Shown here in pieces: positions 1-6,679 of a stretch of DNA of 9,395 nt. The stretch's first letter is position 1; the number at the start of each line of letters is the position of its first letter. The DNA lies in NCBI GenBank assembly GCA_013205525.1, contig JABMMR010000091.1, positions 1 to 9,395 on the forward strand, read 5' to 3'. The notes beneath the pieces are model-generated. The model worked only from the letters and a program-made list of their open reading frames with translations, made no database searches and was not told the DNA's origin. This DNA is from Burkholderiales bacterium (GTDB lineage: Bacteria; Pseudomonadota; Gammaproteobacteria; Burkholderiales; Burkholderiaceae_C). The translations under genes and the position numbers were made by a program.

Positions 1-211
1 CAAAGGCTTTCAAGTCCACACCCTGCCCGCCTATGGCCCGCCTGTGCACAACATGGCTTGGTTGCACAAGGGCACCCAAGCCTTGCCCACCGATATGCTG
101 ATCAGCCCCGAGCCCGTGCAAGCCCGCTCGCGCTTGAATTTGAGCCACAACAGCGGCGCAAGCTTGACCATAGCCACCGATGGCGCAGCCGCCTTCAAGG
201 TGCTGCCGTGA
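1..211 (+). CDS. gspH: Type II secretion minor pseudopilin GspH, C-terminal part
   Basis: Partial gene: the 5' end lies before the window. The reading frame starts at base 2 and gives 69 residues up to a TGA at 209-211. Only the globular periplasmic end is present, finishing in beta-strand-like segments (around RLNLSHNSGASLTIATDG, then AAFKVLP), as expected for the C-terminal beta domain of GspH/FimT-type pseudopilins. The methylated N-terminal helix is not visible. In the family, GspH sits near the pseudopilus tip with the I-J-K complex. The identification rests largely on position: the gene directly precedes gspI and overlaps its start by four bases (GTGA), which is the conserved H-I-J-K order. 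Sequence evidence alone from this short piece is moderate. Confidence 0.82.
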   Translation, partial: KGFQVHTLPAYGPPVHNMAWLHKGTQALPTDMLISPEPVQARSRLNLSHNSGASLTIATDGAAAFKVLP

Positions 212-555
212 AGCGCGGCTTTACGTTGATAGAAGTGCTGGTGGCCTTGGCGATTGTGGCGGTGAGCGTAATGGCGGGCATGCGCGCAGCGGGCAGCATG
301 ACGCGCAACGCCGAGCGGCAGTGGCAGGTGTTGTTGGCGCAAGTCTGTGCCGACAATGCTTTGGTCCGTTTGCGCTTGGGCGGCAATTTGCCTAATGTGG
401 GCGAGACGCGCTTGACCTGCCCGCAAGCCAGTTTGTCGCTGGATGTGGTGCTGAATGTGCAAACCACGCCCAACCCTGCGTTTAGACGGGTGGATGCGCA
501 AGTGTTTCTAAAAACCTCGCCCCTGTTGCGGGTCAGTACCATTTTGGGACGCTGA
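208..555 (+). CDS. gspI: Type II secretion minor pseudopilin GspI
   Basis: 115 residues, close to the usual size of about 120 for GspI. It begins with a GTG codon overlapping the gspH stop, preceded by an AAGG Shine-Dalgarno-like stretch at 197-200. An in-frame start further upstream (from 58) would put a long extension before the prepilin signal and bury the gene in gspH, so it was not used. The N-terminus MKRG/FTLIEVLVALAIVAVS is a class III prepilin signal: cleavage by prepilin peptidase is expected after Gly4, with Phe at +1 and the conserved Glu at +5, followed by a hydrophobic helix to about residue 22. A CADNALVRLRL segment (47-57) matches the family's typical Ala-Asp-Asn region after the helix. 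Cys47 and Cys71 could pair in the periplasm. In the family, GspI nucleates the I-J-K tip complex. The gspJ gene follows after 4 bases. Confidence 0.95.
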   Translation: MKRGFTLIEVLVALAIVAVSVMAGMRAAGSMTRNAERQWQVLLAQVCADNALVRLRLGGNLPNVGETRLTCPQASLSLDVVLNVQTTPNPAFRRVDAQVFLKTSPLLRVSTILGR

Positions 556-559
556 ACAA

Positions 560-1198
560 ATGCGCCGCGCACTGGGTTTCACCTTGATTGAAGTGCTGGT
601 GGCGCTGGCCTTGATGGCCTTGCTGGGCTTGATGGGTTGGCGTGGAATAGACACCTTGATACGCACCCGCGAGGTGACGCAGTCGCGCATAGACACGGTG
701 GCTTTGGCGCAGGTGAGCTTGGGCCAATGGCGGGCCGACTTGAATGCCCAAATGGTGCTGCCCGGAAAGCTGGGCGACAACAGCTTAGACTGGAATGGCC
801 GTGTGATGCGCATCTTGCGCCGCAGCAGCACGCCCTTGGCCGAAGGCGGTGACGCGGGCATGCAGGTGGTGGCGTGGGCGCTGCGCGACGGCCACTGGCG
901 GCGCTGGCAGTCGCCCGACATGCAAACCCCAGCCGCCTTGGAGCAGGCTTGGTTGTTGGCAGCGCTTTGGGGGCAAAACCCCAGCACCGACTTGCTGCTA
1001 CAAGAGGTACAACTCATGCCCTTGACAAGTTGGCAGCTGTTTTACTTTCGCAATAACGCTTGGACCAACCCCTTGAGCAGCGCCGGCACGGGTGACAACT
1101 TGCTGAAAAACCCCGATGCGGTGCAGTTGGTTTTGCAGCTCAATGATGCCGATAAGCTGACCTTGGAGTGGGTTCGCGCCGCCTTCAACCCCACTTGA
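560..1198 (+). CDS. gspJ: Type II secretion minor pseudopilin GspJ
   Basis: 212 residues, a normal length for GspJ. The short leader MRRALG ends in the prepilin peptidase site after Gly6. The mature protein starts FTLIEVLVALALMALLGLMGW, with Glu at +5 and a hydrophobic helix to about residue 27. The stretch WRGIDTLIRTRE just after the helix is typical of GspJ, as is the later LQEVQLMPLTSWQLFYF region (147-163). A weak GGGA at 546-549 lies ten bases before the ATG. The gene begins 4 bases after gspI and ends 2 bases before gspK, so translation is probably coupled. Known role of the family: a tip subunit binding GspI and GspK at the end of the pseudopilus. The I, J, K order supports the assignment. 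Confidence 0.95.
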   Translation: MRRALGFTLIEVLVALALMALLGLMGWRGIDTLIRTREVTQSRIDTVALAQVSLGQWRADLNAQMVLPGKLGDNSLDWNGRVMRILRRSSTPLAEGGDAGMQVVAWALRDGHWRRWQSPDMQTPAALEQAWLLAALWGQNPSTDLLLQEVQLMPLTSWQLFYFRNNAWTNPLSSAGTGDNLLKNPDAVQLVLQLNDADKLTLEWVRAAFNPT

Positions 1199-1200
1199 CC

Positions 1201-2184
1201 ATGCACCAGCGCCACGCGACCACCCCCCAAAACGGCGCGGCCTTGCTGATGGCCATGCTGACTGTGGCGCTGGTGGCGGTGCTGGCATCTGCGGCGCTAT
1301 GGCAACAGTGGCGCACCTTGTCGGTAGAAACCGCCGAGCGCGACGCTCAACAAACCGCCTGGCTGTTGCGCGGCGCACAAGACTGGGCTTCGGTGGTGTT
1401 GCGCGAAGACGGGCGCTCGGGCAGCACCGATCATTTGGCCGAGCCTTGGGCGGTGCCGCTGCGCGAGGCGCGTTTATCGACATTTTTGGCGGCAGGCAAC
1501 GGGTCCGTGAGCGACAGCGAAAGCTTGACCCAGCAGGTGTATTTATCGGGGCGCATCACCGATATGCAGTCGCGCCTGAACATGACCAATTTGTTAGACG
1601 GCAACAAGCTCAATGAGCGCAGCCTGATAGCCTTTGCCCGCTTGTACCGCGCACTGGGTTTGCCCGACACCGAATTGCGCCAATGGACCACCGCGCTGCT
1701 GGCCGCAGCGCAAACCCCGCCCGCCGCCAACGCGGCTTTGCTGCCACAGCGATTTGAGCAACTGCGCTGGTTGGGATTGAGTGCGCAAAGTATGTCGCGC
1801 TTGTCGCCGCACATGACCGTGCTGCCAACGCGCACACCGGTGAACCTCAACACCGCCAGCGCCGAGGTGCTTTATGCCAGCGTGCCCAGCTTGGAACTGC
1901 AACAAGCCCAAGAATGGACGAATGAACGCGCCAGCCAGCCTTTTGACAACTTGGAAGCGGTGCGCAACCGAATGGGCAAAGCCGCCGAGAACATCAACGA
2001 CAGCCAACACGCGGTGAACACACGATATTTTGAGGTGACAGGGCAGTTGCGCCATGGGCAGGTCTACCAATTGCAAAAATCTCTGATTCAGCGCGATGGC
2101 AAAGACACAAAAACCATTTGGCGTGAACAACGCGGTTTGCGCTCCGAGCCAGGGTGCCTCTCTACAATCCCACCACCATGTTGA
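1201..2184 (+). CDS. gspK: Type II secretion minor pseudopilin GspK
   Basis: 327 residues, the largest pseudopilin as expected. The ATG lies two bases after the gspJ stop. The frame is open back to 1168, but that would give a leader inside gspJ. The prepilin cleavage site is after Gly12 (QNG/AALLMAML). The +5 residue is Met and not Glu, which is the known hallmark of GspK and is thought to keep it at the tip. The hydrophobic helix spans about 13-33. The segment SGRITDMQSRLNMTNL (116-131) matches the conserved core before the inserted helical domain. NLNTASAEVL (215-224) matches the later conserved motif. No Shine-Dalgarno is apparent, so translation is probably coupled to gspJ. The last seven bases overlap the gspL ATG. 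A polar tail of about 25 residues with two cysteines (319 and 327) closes the protein. Confidence 0.96.
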   Translation: MHQRHATTPQNGAALLMAMLTVALVAVLASAALWQQWRTLSVETAERDAQQTAWLLRGAQDWASVVLREDGRSGSTDHLAEPWAVPLREARLSTFLAAGNGSVSDSESLTQQVYLSGRITDMQSRLNMTNLLDGNKLNERSLIAFARLYRALGLPDTELRQWTTALLAAAQTPPAANAALLPQRFEQLRWLGLSAQSMSRLSPHMTVLPTRTPVNLNTASAEVLYASVPSLELQQAQEWTNERASQPFDNLEAVRNRMGKAAENINDSQHAVNTRYFEVTGQLRHGQVYQLQKSLIQRDGKDTKTIWREQRGLRSEPGCLSTIPPPC

Positions 2185-3365
2185 TTATTTACCTCAGTCC
2201 TCAGCCCACGGCCTTGTTTGACTATGTCGACAGCGTCGATGGCCGCAAGATTGCCCGCAGTGGCCAAGCCTTGGCCAAAGACTTGTTCCGCTTGGGCACG
2301 CAAGTGGTGGCGGTCGTGCCTTGGCAGGTGCTGGCTTGGCATTCGGTGAGCTTGCCGCCCAAAGTCGGGCAACGGGCGCAGGCCGTGCTGGGCAGTTTGC
2401 TCGAAGACAGTTGTTTACAAGACCCCAGCGAATTGCATTTGGTTTTGTCACCGCTGGCAAGTACCAATTTGCGCCAAGGTGGCCAAGCGATGGTGGCGGC
2501 CTGCGGCAAAGACTGGTTGCGAACCGCCTTGGCTCCCTTGGTGGCAGCGGGTCTGCGCATTCAGCACTTGGCACCCGAGGTCTGCCCGTCACCCAAGCCA
2601 GACGCGGCGCAGTTGTATGTGCTCAATGACGGCGCCAAAGTACAAGCCTTGCTGTGCCGACACGACAGCGTGTGGCGCTTGCCCCAAGCCACGGCACTGG
2701 CGGCTTGGGAACCTATCTCCCATAAAACCTTGTGGGCCGAGCCCTCGGTGGCCGATGCCGCTTCGGGCTTAAGCGATGTGCAGGCCCTGCTTCAAGCGCC
2801 GCAACAACGCTGGTTGCAAGCCAGCGGCAATGACTGGGATTTGGCGCAAGGCGAGTGGGCGCAAAGCCGTGGATTACGCGGTTGGCGCTGGCTGCAAGCG
2901 GCTTGGCGAAGCTTGCGGTTTGATTCTGCTTGGCAAGCCACACGGCGTGGTGTGATGTTGCTGTTGCTGGTCAATTTACTGGGTCTGAATCTGTGGGCTT
3001 GGCGGGTGCAGGCTGAAGTTGCTCAGCAACGCCAAAACCTGAAACAGATACTCACCAGCACCTTCCCGAAAGTGAAGCTAGTGATTGATGCACCCACCCA
3101 AATGCGCCGCGAAGTGCAGGCTTTGCAAAAAAACAGCGCCCAGCCCCAAGACAGCGATGTGGACGAGATGCTGCAAGCTTTGTCTGGGCCGTGGCCTGCT
3201 GGGGCTGTGCCCAGCCAGATCGATTACCGTGGCGGCGCCTTGCGCCTGACGGGCTTGAAGCCCGAGGCCTTAGAAGCCTTGCGCCAAACCTATGCCAGCG
3301 ACACGCGCTACCGCTTTGAGGTGCAAGCCAACCAAGCGTTGTTGCAAGCCAAGGGGACACCATGA
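2178..3365 (+). CDS. gspL: Type II secretion inner-membrane platform protein GspL
   Basis: 395 residues from the ATG at 2178, near the usual 380-400. GspL is a bitopic inner-membrane protein whose cytoplasmic actin-like domain recruits the ATPase GspE. Visible family signs are the opening beta strand MLIIYLSP, the VVPWQVLAWHSVSLPP segment (47-61), LLEDSCLQDPSELHLVL (74-90), and DLAQGEW (221-227) close to the membrane. One transmembrane helix lies at about 258-276 (GVMLLLLVNLLGLNLWAW), followed by a coiled-coil-like Gln-rich stretch and a periplasmic ferredoxin-like domain (about 310-395). A GTG at 2154 would add eight residues; 2178 is preferred because it starts directly on the conserved first strand, although no clear Shine-Dalgarno precedes it. 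It overlaps gspK by 7 bases and gspM by 4. Confidence 0.94.
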   Translation: MLIIYLSPQPTALFDYVDSVDGRKIARSGQALAKDLFRLGTQVVAVVPWQVLAWHSVSLPPKVGQRAQAVLGSLLEDSCLQDPSELHLVLSPLASTNLRQGGQAMVAACGKDWLRTALAPLVAAGLRIQHLAPEVCPSPKPDAAQLYVLNDGAKVQALLCRHDSVWRLPQATALAAWEPISHKTLWAEPSVADAASGLSDVQALLQAPQQRWLQASGNDWDLAQGEWAQSRGLRGWRWLQAAWRSLRFDSAWQATRRGVMLLLLVNLLGLNLWAWRVQAEVAQQRQNLKQILTSTFPKVKLVIDAPTQMRREVQALQKNSAQPQDSDVDEMLQALSGPWPAGAVPSQIDYRGGALRLTGLKPEALEALRQTYASDTRYRFEVQANQALLQAKGTP

Positions 3366-3844
3366 AAGCATTGCAAGCTTGGCAAAGCTTTATCAACCAG
3401 CGCAGCCCGCGTGAGCAGCAAGCCATTCACTTGGCGCTGGGTTTTGTGGCGGTGGTTGTGCTGTGGCAAATCGCTGTGGCGCCGGCTTGGCAGGTCTGGC
3501 GTGACAGCCAAACCCAGTTGGACATTTTGGCGCAACAACACGCGGATATGCTGGTTTTGCAGCAACAAGCCAAGCAAATGCAAGTTCAAACCCGAATCAG
3601 CACCGAACCCTCCGCCCAAGCCTTGCAAAGCCTGTGTGCTGGTTTGGGTGAAAAAGTGAAATGCAGCCGCCAAGCATTGCGCATGACGGTGGACTTCAAA
3701 GGCCTAGGCCCGCAAGCTTTGGCGCAGGTGTGGGCGCAAGCGCGTAGCCAAGCGCAAGCGGTGGTGCTGGAAACCCATTTGCAACGCCAAGGCGAACTGT
3801 GGAACGGCCAATGGGTATGGGCCTTGCCTGAAGGCGCGCCATGA
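3362..3844 (+). CDS. gspM: Type II secretion inner-membrane platform protein GspM
   Basis: 160 residues, the usual size for GspM. The ATG overlaps the gspL stop (ATGA) and follows an AAGGGGA ribosome-binding sequence at 3351-3357. The layout is typical: a short cytoplasmic N-terminus, one membrane helix at about 22-40 (IHLALGFVAVVVLWQIAVA), a helical Gln-rich stem (about 45-78), and a small periplasmic domain ending in VVLETHLQRQGELWNGQWVWAL. In the family, GspM dimerises with GspL through the periplasmic ferredoxin-like domains and stabilises it. Sequence conservation of GspM is low, so the assignment relies on size, topology and its place between gspL and gspN. Cys92 and Cys101 lie in the periplasmic part. 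The stop overlaps the gspN start by four bases. Confidence 0.92.
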   Translation: MKALQAWQSFINQRSPREQQAIHLALGFVAVVVLWQIAVAPAWQVWRDSQTQLDILAQQHADMLVLQQQAKQMQVQTRISTEPSAQALQSLCAGLGEKVKCSRQALRMTVDFKGLGPQALAQVWAQARSQAQAVVLETHLQRQGELWNGQWVWALPEGAP

Positions 3845-4608
3845 CCCACCGCGCTTGGGCCACATGGGGTTTGCTGCTGGGCGCATTGGCTGGCTTGGTC
3901 TGGCAAGCGCCGGCCGCATGGTTGGCAAGCGTGGTACAAAGTTTGAGCCATGACAAGCTGCAGTTGCGCCAGCCCCAAGGCACTGTGTGGCGTGGCAGCG
4001 CCCAATGGGTGTTGGCCAGTGGCGCTGAGGGTGTGGATGCCTTGGCCTTGCCCCAACGCCTAAGCTGGCGTATTCAACCCCAAGCCGACGCCAGTCTGCG
4101 CGTCGAGCTTGAACTGCCGTGTTGCGCGACTAAGGCTTTGAGCATTTGGCTGCGGCCGCAGTGGGGCGGCGCGACGCTGGAGTTGGGCAACGCCACCAGC
4201 GATTGGCCGCTGGCATGGTTGGTTGGCTTGGGCGCGCCATGGAACACCATGGCGCTGGAAGGTCAAGCACGTTTGCAAACACAAGACCTGCGCTGGCAAT
4301 GGAGCGCACAAGGTGGGCAACTGCAAGGACAAGCGCAGTTGCAACTGCTGTCGGTGAGCTCGCGCTTATCCACCCTGCGGCCCTTGGGCAGCTATGCCTT
4401 GAATCTGCAAGGCGGCACCACACCGCAGTTTCAACTCTCTACCTTGAGTGGGCAGCTGCAATTGAGTGGCAAAGGCTACTGGCGCGCCAAGGGTTTGCAT
4501 TTCGAAGGTATGGCCCAAGCCCAGACCGGCAGTGAGGTGGCCTTGGCCAGCTTGCTGGGCGTACTGGGTCAACGGCAAGGAAACACAACCGTATTGCGAT
4601 GGGGATGA
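3841..4608 (+). CDS. gspN: Type II secretion protein GspN
   Basis: 255 residues, in the normal range for the T2SN family (PF01203). A GAAGG sequence at 3830-3834 precedes an ATG that overlaps the gspM stop (ATGA). The N-terminus has a single hydrophobic segment (about 7-30) that would anchor the protein in the inner membrane, with the rest in the periplasm. Family-like features are the QPQGTVWRGSAQW segment (44-56), a Leu-Pro-x-x-Leu-x-Trp element (70-76), and many short beta-strand-forming stretches with alternating Gln and Leu to the end. Adjacent Cys94-Cys95 lie before SIWLRPQWGG. GspN is not present in all T2SS. In Xanthomonas, XpsN forms a complex with XpsL and XpsM and contacts the secretin, so it may take over part of the GspC role. 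The gene sits directly between gspM and gspD. Confidence 0.9.
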   Translation: MTHRAWATWGLLLGALAGLVWQAPAAWLASVVQSLSHDKLQLRQPQGTVWRGSAQWVLASGAEGVDALALPQRLSWRIQPQADASLRVELELPCCATKALSIWLRPQWGGATLELGNATSDWPLAWLVGLGAPWNTMALEGQARLQTQDLRWQWSAQGGQLQGQAQLQLLSVSSRLSTLRPLGSYALNLQGGTTPQFQLSTLSGQLQLSGKGYWRAKGLHFEGMAQAQTGSEVALASLLGVLGQRQGNTTVLRWG

Positions 4609-6674
4609 CCATGAAGAGATTGAACCGATATGCACTGAGCACGCTGGCCCTGAGCACGCTGGCCCTCTGCGCCATGCTGGCCGTCACGCCTGTGTTGATG
4701 GCGCAAACCACGCGTCCGGGCGCGCCCATCACGCTGAATTTTGTCAACGCCGATATCGAATCGGTGGCGCGGGCTTTGGCGTCGCTTACCAAACGCAGCT
4801 TGGTGGTGGACCCGCGCGTTAAAGGCACCATCAATTTAAGCACTGACAAACCGGTGTCCGCCGATGTGGCGTGGAACCAGTTTTTGGCGGTGCTGCGTTT
4901 GCAAGGCTTTGCCATGATTGAAACGCAAGGCCTTTACAAAATCCTGCCCGAAGCCGAGGCCAAGCTGCAAGGTGGGCAAGTGGCGGTGGTGCCGGCCGGC
5001 ACCGCGCCCAACAACGCCCAAGTGATGACGCAAATCTTCAAGCTCACGCATGAAAACGCCAACAACTTAGTGGCTGTGCTGCGCCCCCTCATCAGCCCGA
5101 ACAACACCATCAATGTCACGCCAGGCTCGAACGCCTTGGTCATCACCGACTACGCCGACAACTTGCAGCGCTTGGGGCGCATCATTGCTTCGCTGGATGT
5201 GGCCAACGCCACCGATGTCGAGGTGATTCCCCTGCAACACGCGATAGCCAACGATGTGGTGGCTTTGCTCAACCGTTTGGTTGACAGCACCGCAGCGGGC
5301 GGCACCAGCGCTGCCGCCGGGCAAGGGCAAACCGACACTGGCTACAAAACCACCATCTTGGCTGAAAGCCGCAGCAACGCCATCATCGTCAGATCGGCCA
5401 ACCCCGCCAAACAAGCGCAGATCCGCAGCTTGGTGGAAAAGCTCGACCGCGCTGGCAGCGAGCTGGCCAGTGGCAACATCCATGTGGTGTATTTGAAAAA
5501 TGCCGACGCCACCAAGCTGGCCAACACCTTGCGCGCCGCCATCGCGGGCACTGGCGGGACCACCACGGGCGCAGCACCCGCACCGCCCGCCACCGCCGGC
5601 ACCACACCGGGGGGCGGGGCCACGCTCAACCTGCCCAGCACCGGCGGACAAATCCAAGCGGATGCGGCCACCAACTCGCTGATCATCACCGCGCCCGAAC
5701 CGCAATACCGCCAACTGCGCGCTGTGATTGATTCGCTGGACCAACGCCGCGCCCAAGTGCTGGTGGAGAGCCTGATTGTGGAAGTGGATTCCGCCAAAGA
5801 GTCGCAGTTTGGTATTCAGTGGCAAAACTTGGTGGGCGGCGCCAACAGCACGGTGGGTATTTTGGGCACCAATTTCGCCACCAGTAATTTGCTTAATATC
5901 GCCATCAACGGCGCCGACGGCAAGGTGCTGCCTGGCCAAGGCCTCAACATAGGCACGGCGCGCAATGTCAACGGCAAATACATCATGACCTCGCTGGCCA
6001 ACTTCTTGCAAACCAACGGCGGCAGCAACATCTTGTCGCGCCCATCGTTGCTCACCCTCGACAACGAAGAGGCGAAGATCGTGGTGGGCCAAAACGTGCC
6101 CTTTGTCACTGGCCAATACACCAACAACAACAGCAGCAATGGCGCGGTCAACCCGTTTCAAACCGTAGAGCGCAAAGACGTGGGTTTGACGCTGAAAGTT
6201 AAGCCGCAAATCAGCGACACCGGCATGGTCAAGCTGACCATCTTCCAAGAGGTGTCCAGCGTGGACACCTCGAAAAAACTCACCGACGGTTTGATCACCA
6301 ACAAGCGCTCTATTGAATCCAATATCTTGGTGGAAGACGGCACGGTGGTGGTGCTGGGCGGCTTGCTGTCCGACACCTACCAAGACAGCCGCCAACAAGT
6401 GCCGGGCTTGGGCGACATCCCCTTCTTTGGTGCTTTGTTTCGCAACGAAACCCGCAGCCGCAGCAAAACTAATTTGATGGTGTTTTTGCGTCCAGTGGTG
6501 GTGCGTGACGACAGCAGCGCCGAGGTGCTCTCGAATGGCCGCTACCAATTCATGCAAGGCCTGCAAAAAGAAGCCGGCAAAGAACCCACCAGCGTGCTGC
6601 CCATCCCCAACGACCTGACGCTGCCACCCTTGCCAGAGCTCAACGCACCACCCGCCGCCCCCAAACAGCCTTAA
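4605..6674 (+). CDS. gspD: Type II secretion outer-membrane secretin GspD
   Basis: 689 residues from the ATG at 4605; in-frame ATGs also occur at 4599 and 4611. The start at 4605 is chosen because it overlaps the gspN stop as ATGA, like other junctions here. A Sec signal peptide spans about 1-34, ending MAQ/TTRPG, with no lipobox. Domains in order: N0 (about 39-119, beginning ITLNFVNADIESVARAL), N1 (140-200), N2 (205-283), and N3 (290-378) with a Gly/Thr/Pro-rich loop at about 315-348. The secretin barrel follows (383-633), with the gate motif VPFVTG at 498-503 and the ILVEDGTVVVLGGLL segment near 574-588. A Pro-rich tail ends the protein and no PulD-like S domain is evident. The multimer forms the outer-membrane exit channel. 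Its position after gspN and before gspE fits a single operon. Confidence 0.97.
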   Translation: MTMKRLNRYALSTLALSTLALCAMLAVTPVLMAQTTRPGAPITLNFVNADIESVARALASLTKRSLVVDPRVKGTINLSTDKPVSADVAWNQFLAVLRLQGFAMIETQGLYKILPEAEAKLQGGQVAVVPAGTAPNNAQVMTQIFKLTHENANNLVAVLRPLISPNNTINVTPGSNALVITDYADNLQRLGRIIASLDVANATDVEVIPLQHAIANDVVALLNRLVDSTAAGGTSAAAGQGQTDTGYKTTILAESRSNAIIVRSANPAKQAQIRSLVEKLDRAGSELASGNIHVVYLKNADATKLANTLRAAIAGTGGTTTGAAPAPPATAGTTPGGGATLNLPSTGGQIQADAATNSLIITAPEPQYRQLRAVIDSLDQRRAQVLVESLIVEVDSAKESQFGIQWQNLVGGANSTVGILGTNFATSNLLNIAINGADGKVLPGQGLNIGTARNVNGKYIMTSLANFLQTNGGSNILSRPSLLTLDNEEAKIVVGQNVPFVTGQYTNNNSSNGAVNPFQTVERKDVGLTLKVKPQISDTGMVKLTIFQEVSSVDTSKKLTDGLITNKRSIESNILVEDGTVVVLGGLLSDTYQDSRQQVPGLGDIPFFGALFRNETRSRSKTNLMVFLRPVVVRDDSSAEVLSNGRYQFMQGLQKEAGKEPTSVLPIPNDLTLPPLPELNAPPAAPKQP
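4635..4664 (+). repeat. Perfect 15-base tandem repeat in the gspD signal peptide
   Basis: The unit CTGAGCACGCTGGCC occurs at 4635-4649 and again at 4650-4664 without mismatch. It is aligned with the codons and gives Leu-Ser-Thr-Leu-Ala twice within the hydrophobic core of the GspD signal peptide. A third, degraded start (CT, then CTGC) follows. The length being a multiple of three keeps the frame. The exact identity of both copies suggests a recent slippage duplication. Confidence 0.9.
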
Positions 6675-6679
6675 GCCCC

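Noticed and set aside
58..207. Upstream extension of the gspI frame from 58
   Set aside because: It would put 50 unrelated residues before the prepilin leader and overlap gspH almost completely. The GTG at 208 gives a normal class III signal.
223..614. Near-identical DNA in gspI and gspJ starts (around TTGATAGAAGTGCTGGTGG), with Chi-like GCTGGTGG octamers
   Set aside because: Both encode the shared FTLIEVLVALA prepilin signal, so the similarity is explained by paralogy and protein constraint and not by a DNA repeat or recombination element.
1168..1200. Upstream extension of gspK inside gspJ
   Set aside because: The ATG at 1201 gives a proper 12-residue prepilin leader and sits two bases after the gspJ stop.
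5067..6566. A 499-codon open frame on the - strand opposite gspD
   Set aside because: It lies wholly inside a secretin gene with intact domains. It is the open complementary frame expected from G+C-rich codon bias, and its His/Gln/Gly-rich product resembles no family I know.
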